Shown piece after piece: positions 1 through 5,434 of a stretch of DNA of 8,281 bases. Each line of letters begins with the position of its first letter. Position 1 is the stretch's first letter. The translations under genes and the position numbers were made by a program. The DNA is from Acidimicrobiaceae bacterium (GTDB lineage: Bacteria > Actinomycetota > Acidimicrobiia > Acidimicrobiales > RAAP-2). The stretch lies in NCBI GenBank assembly GCA_003151555.1, contig PLXU01000196.1:11616-19896 (forward strand), in the 5' to 3' direction. The notes under the pieces were generated by a model. It had not been told where the DNA came from and ran no database searches. It worked only from the letters and a program-made list of their open reading frames with translations.

Positions 1-34
1 GCCTCCAGTGAGGGTTCGAGTCCCTCCGCCCCTA
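1..34 (+). tRNA. 3' end of a tRNA gene (isotype not determinable)
   Basis: The first bases form a complete T-arm: stem GAGGG (10-14), seven-base loop TTCGAGT (15-21) and matching stem CCCTC (22-26). The 3' acceptor strand CGCCCCT (27-33) and discriminator A (34) follow. CCA is not encoded; the next bases are CGC. The 5' part with the anticodon lies outside the window, so the amino acid cannot be named. An A discriminator makes the Trp tRNA, which has a similar acceptor in actinobacteria, less likely. The base expected to form the tmRNA G-U acceptor pair is C, which argues against ssrA. A short T-run at 53-57 could belong to its terminator, but I see no convincing hairpin before it. Confidence 0.85.
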
Positions 35-170
35 CGCGCGGAGTTCCCGGAATTTTTACGTGGGACTTTGTATAGATACGTATACGAAAGTCAGTCGTCG
101 TTACGCGTTTGGTGCCGTCCACGGTTTCTTTAGTAGCGTGGCACGCGTGGCTAAGAGTGCATCAGGGAAG
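35..170 (+). promoter_or_regulatory. intergenic stretch with a possible weak promoter for the 171-1960 unit
   Basis: This 136-nt gap separates the tRNA from the first gene. It holds AT-rich -10-like hexamers, TATAGA at 71-76 and TATACG at 81-86, around an 8-bp palindrome ATACGTAT (76-83), in otherwise GC-rich DNA. No good -35 element is visible at the normal spacing. An open frame runs from GTG at 60, but its codons up to 170 often end in A or T, unlike the coding sequence after about 185. I therefore treat 60-170 as leader rather than coding. The promoter call is inference only. Confidence 0.3.
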
Positions 171-932
171 ATGGTTAGTAGGGTCGGGGCGACCGGAGGC
201 GGCAAGGCCTACAAGAAATCTCGACCCGGCAACTACTACGGAGTGCTCGCGGTCATCGTGGTCCTGGGTCTACTTTCGGCGGTAGTGGCCCGCTACGACT
301 ACCAACACCCGACCAAGGCGAAGCACGCCACGGCCCCGGCCATTGGCACCACCTGGTTCGCCGGACTCTCCATTCAGGCTTGCGGAACCACCCTGCCCGA
401 CCTCGTTCCGGACCCGATTACCGCGGGCGGATTCATCGTCAAGATCGCCAACGTCGTCCAAATAAGTCCGACCACCGCGGCCGACGCCGGCGCCAACGCC
501 ACCCTCTCGCAGTTCGCCGACGAGTACCCCGGTCTGATCGCGAGTTCGAATGAGTTGGCGGTGCCCAACGGCAAGGGCCAGGCCGTTGCCAAGACCACCT
601 ACCGCAATGGTCAGGCCTGCCCCTCGACGTCTAAGTACGCCGGCCAGACCGGCAAGGTGACCTACGCCTACTGGTCATCGATTTCTCAGAAGAAGCCCAC
701 CATCACGACCAACCCCACCACCATCAAGTTCAAGGAGTACATGCGCGTGACCATGGCCTTTGAGCCCACGGGCGTGACGCCGACGGCGCCTAGCGCGAAG
801 ACGGTGGACGCGATGGTGGTCGCTGGCTCGTCGGCCACCACCACCACCACGACCGTGGCCCCCGCCACCACCACCACGACCGGCGGCACGACGACAACCA
901 CAGTTCCCTCCACCACCACCACGAAGGGCTGA
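171..932 (+). CDS. membrane-anchored protein with threonine-rich C-terminal tail, function unknown
   Basis: From ATG 171 this is a 253-residue protein. It has a short basic N-terminus, one hydrophobic segment at about residues 22-40, an ectodomain of about 180 residues and a low-complexity tail (last 34 residues, 20 of them Thr, in runs of four to six split by VAPA, GG and VPS). The topology is a signal-anchor with the bulk outside the cytoplasm. The ectodomain has two cysteines (about 71 and 150), which could form a disulfide. I recognise no catalytic motif. The segment around W62-P76, and the later AGANATLSQF, recall a family of acidimicrobial anchored proteins, but that is recollection, not a search. 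The start is uncertain: GTG at 60, 138 or 147 would add 37, 11 or 8 residues. ATG 171 has AGGGAAG directly upstream, rather too close for an ideal ribosome site. It lies 2 nt upstream of manB and is probably co-transcribed with it. Confidence 0.75.
   Translation: MVSRVGATGGGKAYKKSRPGNYYGVLAVIVVLGLLSAVVARYDYQHPTKAKHATAPAIGTTWFAGLSIQACGTTLPDLVPDPITAGGFIVKIANVVQISPTTAADAGANATLSQFADEYPGLIASSNELAVPNGKGQAVAKTTYRNGQACPSTSKYAGQTGKVTYAYWSSISQKKPTITTNPTTIKFKEYMRVTMAFEPTGVTPTAPSAKTVDAMVVAGSSATTTTTTVAPATTTTTGGTTTTTVPSTTTTKG
837..925 (+). repeat. ACC/ACG trinucleotide-rich tract encoding the Thr tail
   Basis: Near-continuous ACC, ACG and ACA codons form an imperfect trinucleotide tract at the 3' end of the anchored-protein gene. 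It is coding, in frame and broken by non-Thr linkers. Such tails are usually read as flexible, possibly O-glycosylated cell-wall spacers in actinobacteria. The tract is prone to slippage, so tail length may differ between strains. Confidence 0.8.
923..928 (+). promoter_or_regulatory. ribosome binding site deciding the TTG start of manB
   Basis: GAAGGG sits 6 nt before TTG 935, inside the last Lys-Gly codons of the upstream gene. The good spacing supports the TTG as a real start and suggests translational coupling of the two genes. Confidence 0.65.
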
Positions 933-934
933 TC

Positions 935-1960
935 TTGAAGTCGATCATTCTGGTCGGCGGGGAGGGCACGCGTTTGCGCCCGCTGACGTACCAGACGCCA
1001 AAGCAAATGCTGCCCCTGGTGGGCGTGCCCATGATCGAGTGCGTCTTCGAGGAGTTGGCCAGCCACGGTGTAACCGACGCCGTTCTTTCGCTCGGCTACC
1101 TGCCCGACCGCTTCACCGAGGCCTACCCCACGAGCGTGATCGCCGGCGTGAACGTCACCTACGCGGTGGAACCCGAGCCGCTCGACACCGCGGGCGCGAT
1201 TCGCTTCGCGGCCGAGCAAGCAGGTCTCGACGAGACCTTCCTCGTGGTCAACGGCGACGTGCTCACCAACCTCGACGTCACGAAATTTCTGGCCTTCCAC
1301 CGCACGCAGGGCGGCGAAGCCACGATCGCGCTGCACCGAGTGGAGGACCCCTCGCGTTTTGGCGTGGTCCCCACCACGCCCCAGGGCCGCGTCATTGCCT
1401 TCGTGGAAAAACCTCCCCGCGACGAGGCGCCGACCAACCTCATCAACGCGGGCACGTACATTTTTGAACCCAGCGTGTTGGACCGCATCGCGCCCACCGG
1501 CCGCGTCAGCATCGAGCGCGATACGTTTCCGGCCCTCGCCGCCGACGGCGTGCTCTACGCCATGGCGGACAACGCCTACTGGCTCGACACCGGACTGCCC
1601 CAAACGTACTTGCAGGCCAACATCGACATCCTCAACGGACGCGACGTGCGCCACTCGGTGGCAAAGATAGTGAACGGATCATGGTCGCACCGATCGAGCA
1701 AGGTCGACAAGAGCGCCACCCTGGTCAACGCGGTGGTCGACCGCGACTGTTACGTCGGCGCCAATGTGGTGCTCGAGAACGTTGTCCTCTTGCCGGGTGC
1801 GGTCATCGAAGAGGGCTGTCAGGTCCGATGGTCCATCATTGGACCCGAAGCGGTCATCGGGAGCTTTTCGCGCCTCGGCGCGACCTGCGTGGTCGGCGCC
1901 AAGGAGCACGTGGCTCCCGAGTCGGTGCTGTCGGGTGAAGTTCGCCTGGGCGGCGTGTAG
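935..1960 (+). CDS. manB: mannose-1-phosphate guanylyltransferase (ManB/RmlA-type sugar-nucleotide pyrophosphorylase)
   Basis: A 341-residue cytoplasmic nucleotidyltransferase expected to make GDP-mannose from GTP and mannose 1-phosphate. The N-terminal signature is GG-E-GTRLRPLT (residues 8-18) followed by PK (22-23), the nucleotide-binding loop. VNGD ends at the metal-binding D108, EKP at 158-160 and NAG at 171-173 contact the sugar phosphate, and WLDTG (216-220) carries the second metal aspartate. From about residue 255 hexad-like repeats (VVDRDCYVGANVVLENVVL and after) form a short left-handed beta-helix. Size and layout match actinobacterial ManB (Rv3264c is about 359 aa). The start is TTG, 2 nt after the upstream stop. 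Specificity for GDP-mannose rather than another NDP-sugar is inferred from similarity to mycobacterial ManB and from the GDP-sugar reductase downstream. It ends exactly where cofE ends on the other strand. Confidence 0.9.
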   Translation: MKSIILVGGEGTRLRPLTYQTPKQMLPLVGVPMIECVFEELASHGVTDAVLSLGYLPDRFTEAYPTSVIAGVNVTYAVEPEPLDTAGAIRFAAEQAGLDETFLVVNGDVLTNLDVTKFLAFHRTQGGEATIALHRVEDPSRFGVVPTTPQGRVIAFVEKPPRDEAPTNLINAGTYIFEPSVLDRIAPTGRVSIERDTFPALAADGVLYAMADNAYWLDTGLPQTYLQANIDILNGRDVRHSVAKIVNGSWSHRSSKVDKSATLVNAVVDRDCYVGANVVLENVVLLPGAVIEEGCQVRWSIIGPEAVIGSFSRLGATCVVGAKEHVAPESVLSGEVRLGGV

Positions 1961-1963
1961 CTA
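1958..1963. other. abutting convergent stop codons (TAGCTA)
   Basis: The TAG of manB (1958-1960, + strand) and the TAG of cofE (1961-1963, - strand) sit side by side, forming a 6-bp palindrome with no intergenic base. Any terminator for either gene must therefore lie inside the other gene. Confidence 0.9.
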
Positions 1964-2671
1964 ACGAAAGAGGTCATCGTTCGCGGAGCGAACGATGTGT
2001 TCGCCGACCGAACCCTCGCCGAAGTACGAGTCGTCTAGGCCGCGCAGCAACGCGAAGGGCGTGCCCTGCGCCTTACCCAAGACCAGGTTCGCCGCGCCCG
2101 CGATTTCGTCAACGATGGCGACCTCGGTCGCCTCGAGCGTTCGACCATTGGCGTCGGTTGTCCCGCGCAGGTCCAGCACCGGTTTGAGACCGGCCGAGCC
2201 AAGCGCCACGTCGGTGACGCCGTTGCGCCAGACCCGTCCGAAGGTGTCGGTGATGACGACCGCTATGTCAATCGAGCAGCGCCGAGCGACCTCGGCGCGA
2301 AAACGGCGCGCCGAACGGTCCGGCTCTTTGGGCAGCAGTACGGCCGTGCCGTCGGCGGTGTTCGAGAGGTCGACCCCCGCGTTGGCGTTGATAAAGCCGT
2401 GGCGCGTCTGGGTGATGCGCAACGGGCCACGGCGACGCAGCACGCGGGCCGCTTCTTGTTCGACGAGCGCCACCTTGTGCGCCTCGGTGCCGTCAAAGGC
2501 CACCACCTGGCCCTCGGACTTGGAGACCACTTTGCTGGTGACGACGATCAGGTCGTGGTGTCGCAACGTCTCGCCCTGATGGCCAAGCGCGTCGAGCAAC
2601 AGCGTGACGAGGTCGTCGCCCTTGTCGATATTCCCCACGCCGCGAATTGCTACGATGCGCAGTTCGTTCAC
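1961..2671 (-). CDS. cofE: coenzyme F420-0:L-glutamate ligase, single-domain CofE
   Basis: A 236-residue enzyme that adds glutamate to F420-0 using GTP, the last core step of F420 synthesis. Family motifs in order: VVTSKVVSKSEG (43-54), GFINANAGVDLSN (92-104), LLPKEPDRSAR (112-122), ITDTFGR (140-146), GVTDVALGSAG (151-161) and DLRG (167-170), near the normal CofE length. The start is GTG 2671, which overlaps the cofD stop by four bases (GTGA). The open frame runs on upstream to 3031, but that extension is Arg/His-rich and antisense-free noise inside cofD, not a domain. The protein ends soon after the ligase domain, so the C-terminal flavin (nitroreductase-like) domain of actinobacterial FbiB is absent. 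Regulation is probably shared with cofD. Its last codons contain a perfect stem-loop. Confidence 0.93.
   Translation of the reverse strand: MNELRIVAIRGVGNIDKGDDLVTLLLDALGHQGETLRHHDLIVVTSKVVSKSEGQVVAFDGTEAHKVALVEQEAARVLRRRGPLRITQTRHGFINANAGVDLSNTADGTAVLLPKEPDRSARRFRAEVARRCSIDIAVVITDTFGRVWRNGVTDVALGSAGLKPVLDLRGTTDANGRTLEATEVAIVDEIAGAANLVLGKAQGTPFALLRGLDDSYFGEGSVGEHIVRSANDDLFR
1975..1997. terminator. perfect 10-bp stem-loop at the convergent junction, candidate bidirectional terminator
   Basis: Arms CATCGTTCGC (1975-1984) and GCGAACGATG (1988-1997) pair fully around a GGA loop. The stem starts 15 nt after the manB stop and lies within the last dozen codons of cofE. No T-run follows it on the + strand, and only a weak pyrimidine stretch follows on the - strand, so it is not a classic intrinsic terminator. 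It may still slow polymerase or protect 3' ends. The structure is seen in the sequence; the function is inference. Confidence 0.45.
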
Positions 2672-3582
2672 GACAGCACCACCTGGGCCAGTCGCTGCGC
2701 GTTCGCAGGATCGGCCATGATGGTGGTGGTCACGCGCACGTTGATGCCGCGCGCTCGGATGTCGTCGCTCAGTGCGGCGTCGGCCTCGTCGATGACGAGC
2801 GTCCCGATGAGACCCTCGTAGAAGTCGGCCACGCCCACGCTCGACACCTCCCAGCCCATCTCGGCGAGCAGCCGGTCGGCCGGACCCTTGAGCGCGGCGC
2901 CGTTGATGATCGGCGACACGGCCACCACATCGTCGCGCCGGCGTTCGAGGATCGAACGTACTCCGGGGACCTCGAGGATCGGGTCGATGGAGATCAACGG
3001 ATTGGACGGCGCGATGATGATTCGCGAGCACTCCTCGAGCGCTTCGAGCACTTCGGGCGTGGCCCGTGCTTTTCTCGCGCCGACGAAGTCGATGCGTTCA
3101 ACCTTCACGTTGTGTTGATGGCTTACGAAGTACTGCTGGAAGGTGAGGTGACCGACTTCGGTTTCAAATTCGCTCGACACTTCGTCGTTGGTGACCGGCA
3201 GCAGCCGGACCTTCACGCCCCAATGCGCGCAGAGTTCTCGCGTCACGTCGCTCTTGGTCGCGCCTTCGTGCAGCCGTTGGCTGCGGTACAGGTGGGTCGC
3301 GAGGTCACGGTCACCCAGTCGAAACCAGGCCGCGCCGCCCAGGTCGGCCAGTTCCTCCATGACCCGCCAGGATTCGCCGCGCAGTCCCCAGCCCAGTTCT
3401 TCGTTGTTAAGACCGGCCAACGTGTAGCTGATCGTGTCGAGATCGGGACAGATCGTGAGTCCGTGAAGTACCAGGTCGTCAGCGACGTTGACGATCGCGG
3501 TGATCTCGCGAGGGTCGGTCTCGCCGCTCAGCGCACTGAGGAGTCGGGCGGCGCCTACGCCGCCGCTGAGAACCGTTATCAC
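2668..3582 (-). CDS. cofD: 2-phospho-L-lactate (or enolpyruvyl) transferase CofD/FbiA
   Basis: A 304-residue enzyme that moves the phospholactate or phosphoenolpyruvyl group from its guanylylated donor onto the deazaflavin Fo, giving F420-0 or dehydro-F420-0. The N-terminus VLSGGVGAARLL is the family's nucleotide-binding start. NVADDLVLHGL, ICPDLDT, WF-LGDRDLATHL, LLPVTNDEVSS, FQQYFV, APSNPLISIDPIL and ALKGPADRLL follow in the order known from FbiA. I chose GTG 3582 because it puts the start two residues before the conserved core, as in FbiA, and has AAGG 8 nt upstream. ATG 3612 would add 10 residues with no visible ribosome site. The gene overlaps cofE by 4 nt. Which donor it uses cannot be read from the sequence; actinobacterial FbiA uses the PEP-derived one. 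No cofC or Fo synthase gene is in the window. Confidence 0.93.
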   Translation of the reverse strand: MITVLSGGVGAARLLSALSGETDPREITAIVNVADDLVLHGLTICPDLDTISYTLAGLNNEELGWGLRGESWRVMEELADLGGAAWFRLGDRDLATHLYRSQRLHEGATKSDVTRELCAHWGVKVRLLPVTNDEVSSEFETEVGHLTFQQYFVSHQHNVKVERIDFVGARKARATPEVLEALEECSRIIIAPSNPLISIDPILEVPGVRSILERRRDDVVAVSPIINGAALKGPADRLLAEMGWEVSSVGVADFYEGLIGTLVIDEADAALSDDIRARGINVRVTTTIMADPANAQRLAQVVLS

Positions 3583-3620
3583 GAAGAGAACCTTAGAGGG
3601 CTTGGATAACATCGAGTGTT
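3583..3620. promoter_or_regulatory. 38-bp divergent start region between cofD and the glycan operon
   Basis: Two divergent genes start within 38 bp, so their promoters must overlap each other or the opposite gene. On the + strand, TAACAT (3607-3612, TANNNT type) ends 8 nt before GTG 3621. That is the distance expected if transcription starts at or next to the start codon, i.e. a leaderless mRNA. No ribosome site precedes that GTG, which fits. No clear -35 is visible on either strand. The promoter is inference. Confidence 0.35.
3591..3594 (-). promoter_or_regulatory. ribosome binding site supporting the GTG start of cofD
   Basis: On the minus strand AAGG lies 8 nt before GTG 3582, while nothing comparable precedes ATG 3612. 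This decides the start in favour of the shorter form. Confidence 0.5.
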
Positions 3621-4433
3621 GTGAGCGATAGCCAATTGGTGCAGGGCTGGCCCGGCGCCGCGGCGGTGGTTCTCTTTCGCCTCAAGGACGGCAACGTCGA
3701 ACGCATCGCCGAGGAGGGTGACCTGAGCGCGGTGCGCGCGTGGGCCTCAGTCTCGAAAATGGCGGTGGCGTTGGCCTTCGGCGTGGAAGTTGACTGGGAC
3801 TTACACCAGTTCACGCAGAACTTTGGTCCGCACGGAGCGACGCTCGCCAACCTCTTGTCGCACTCCAGCGGGCTGGGATTCGAAGTGGGCGATCCGAGCG
3901 TTCCGATCGCCACCAAGCGGGTCTACTCCAACGCCGGGTTCGATCATGCGGTGGACTTCGTGCTAAAGGACGACGATGCTGCGCACTGGTTGGAGGATCG
4001 GATCTTTCTACCCCTGGGTATGGAGAGCACGCATCTGCGGGGTCGCCCGTGCGCCGACGTGCACGGTTCGACGGAGGATATGGTCACGCTGGGCGTCGCG
4101 TGGCTGCGTCCCGACGGCGTGAGCGCGCAAACTCGAGATCGACAGATCAAGGCCTATCTGCCCGAGCTCAATGGCATCGTGCCCGGCTTTGGTCGTTTCT
4201 CGCCGTGCCCCTGGGGACTGGGTCCCGAGCTACGCGGCAACAAGGAGCATTGGATGGGCGACTGGCCCGCGGAGAGTTTTGGTCACTTCGGCCAGAGCGG
4301 CACGATGCTGTTGCTCAACGCCGATGAGCAGATTGGACTGGCGGCGACCACCACGCAACCCTTCGGTCCCTGGGCCGTGCAACTGTGGCCGACGTGGACG
4401 AGTGCGATGCGCCAACGCATCCTGTCGTCGTGA
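3621..4433 (+). CDS. serine hydrolase of the beta-lactamase/penicillin-binding-protein-like fold
   Basis: A 270-residue protein with the three active-site motifs of the serine beta-lactamase-like family (PF00144 type). They are SVSK (S43 nucleophile, K46 base), YSN (102-104) and HFG (222-224, in the K-T-G position). Supporting family signatures are LLSHSSGLGFE (78-88), PLGMESTHLRG and HGSTEDMVTLGVAWL. It is shorter than most relatives (usually 350-400 aa), and I see no signal peptide or membrane segment, so it probably acts in the cytoplasm as an esterase or amidase. The substrate is unknown. The GTG start has no visible ribosome site and may be leaderless. It is first in a run of glycan genes and overlaps the next gene by four bases (GTGA), so it may act on the glycan or a lipid carrier. 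That role is inference. Confidence 0.85.
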   Translation: MSDSQLVQGWPGAAAVVLFRLKDGNVERIAEEGDLSAVRAWASVSKMAVALAFGVEVDWDLHQFTQNFGPHGATLANLLSHSSGLGFEVGDPSVPIATKRVYSNAGFDHAVDFVLKDDDAAHWLEDRIFLPLGMESTHLRGRPCADVHGSTEDMVTLGVAWLRPDGVSAQTRDRQIKAYLPELNGIVPGFGRFSPCPWGLGPELRGNKEHWMGDWPAESFGHFGQSGTMLLLNADEQIGLAATTTQPFGPWAVQLWPTWTSAMRQRILSS

Positions 4434-5434
4434 GCGCCCCGGTGAGACTGAAGGTCGGTCTCGATTTGGACGGGTCGCTCGAGTCGCTGGGCAATTCCAT
4501 GACCGACCTCGCCGACGCGCTGACCGAGACTGGCGAGTGTGACCTGGTGCGTTTTCGAACGCTCTCGTCGCGTCACGCGAAGAACGAGAGCCGCATCGCG
4601 TTTCGCTCGCTGTGGGCGCCGCTCTGGCGACGCGGTCTGGGTCCGTCTTTGGACGACCTACTGGCGCCGGTGGACGTGTTGCACGTCGCGGGCCTGGCCA
4701 CTCCGCCGACCAAGAGGACGCCGCTGATCATTTCGGTCGACGACCTGCGTCCCTTACGTGAAGAATCGAGAATCCACCAGCGCATCACCCAACTGCGACG
4801 GGCCGCCCAGCACGGCGCGACGCTGGTCGCCTCCACCGTCACGGCCTCTCACGAGGTTCAACAGGTGCTCGGCGTCAAACGCAGCCAGGTGGTGGTGGTG
4901 CCGCCGGCGGTGCCGAGCGTGGCGCTGACGACGCACGGCACCGACTTGGTCGTCAACGTCACCGGCCTCGCCCAGTGGTTTCTCGACCTCGCGCCCGGCT
5001 TGATCCAGTTCGCTCAGTTGCACGACGTGTCGTTGGTGGCCCTCACGAGTACGGCCGTCGGTCAGCAGATTCGCCAGAGCGGGCTCAACGTCACCGTGCG
5101 CGCACGCAGTGAGGCCCGTGCGGCGCTCACCCAGGCTCGAGTCGTGATGCATTTTTCGGACGGGGCGCGGTTTCCCTCCTTCGCCATCGCCGCGCTCGCC
5201 GCGGGCGTTCCCACCATGGCGCGCTCGACCACGATCAATCGTGAATTATTGGAGGGCGCCGCTGCGCTGGTCGGTAGTGACGACGAGGTGCTCGCGGTGT
5301 TGGACGAAGTGTGGCGCAGCGAGTCGCGTCGGGCCATCATGATCGCCGCCGGTCGGTCGCGGGCCATCGATTTCGCGCCCGCGACGGCGGCGCGGGCGTA
5401 CGCCGCGCTCTATCGCGACGTCGTGCGAGGCTGA
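4430..5434 (+). CDS. degenerate GT4-like glycosyltransferase homologue, probably not catalytic in the usual way
   Basis: A 334-residue protein with the outline of a GT-B glycosyltransferase. An N-terminal KVGLDLDGSLESLGNSM segment stands where GT4 enzymes have their first strand and glycine loop. VDVLHVAGLATPP and LIISVDDLRPLREES correspond to the usual VWHGPHY and VVTIHDLTYF. VASTVTASHEVQQVLGV and VVVVPPAVPS correspond to the inter-domain region. The C-terminal domain has lost the donor-site residues. Where relatives have GTxEPRK it reads VTGLAQWFLDL, and the EX7E element is GARFPSFAIAALAAG (about 245-259) with alanines at both glutamate positions. The reading frame is intact and codon use matches its neighbours, so it is not an obvious pseudogene. 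The start is GTG 4430, inside the GTGA overlap with the serine hydrolase; GTG 4442 is an alternative. It may be a non-catalytic partner of the two downstream glycosyltransferases. Confidence 0.7.
   Translation: MSAPVRLKVGLDLDGSLESLGNSMTDLADALTETGECDLVRFRTLSSRHAKNESRIAFRSLWAPLWRRGLGPSLDDLLAPVDVLHVAGLATPPTKRTPLIISVDDLRPLREESRIHQRITQLRRAAQHGATLVASTVTASHEVQQVLGVKRSQVVVVPPAVPSVALTTHGTDLVVNVTGLAQWFLDLAPGLIQFAQLHDVSLVALTSTAVGQQIRQSGLNVTVRARSEARAALTQARVVMHFSDGARFPSFAIAALAAGVPTMARSTTINRELLEGAAALVGSDDEVLAVLDEVWRSESRRAIMIAAGRSRAIDFAPATAARAYAALYRDVVRG

Noticed and set aside
1..34. tmRNA 3' end
   Set aside because: The acceptor strand lacks the base needed for the conserved alanine-identity G-U pair, and the T-arm fits an ordinary tRNA.
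837..925. Possible CRISPR or non-coding repeat array
   Set aside because: The repeat unit is a codon, in frame within a protein tail, with no spacer structure.
686..1654. 322-codon open frame on the minus strand opposite the anchored-protein tail and manB
   Set aside because: It is antisense to a clear ManB. Its poly-Val stretches are the complement of the Thr repeat codons, and its composition is typical of a high-GC shadow frame.
2672..3031. N-terminal extension of cofE
   Set aside because: It overlaps cofD in another frame, is rich in Arg, His and Gly, and lies before the GTG that overlaps the cofD stop where the family sequence begins.
2647..3609. 320-codon open frame on the plus strand opposite cofD
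   Set aside because: It covers a cofD with full family motifs on the other strand; its Arg/His/Val-rich sequence shows no domain.
5311..5433. N-terminal extension of the first intact glycosyltransferase
   Set aside because: The added residues are Arg-rich and overlap the preceding gene; ATG 5434 at the TGATG junction is the natural start.
4430..5434. Calling the degenerate glycosyltransferase a pseudogene
   Set aside because: The frame is intact over 334 codons, both ends are coupled to neighbours by overlaps, and codon use matches the surrounding genes; loss of motif alone does not show decay.
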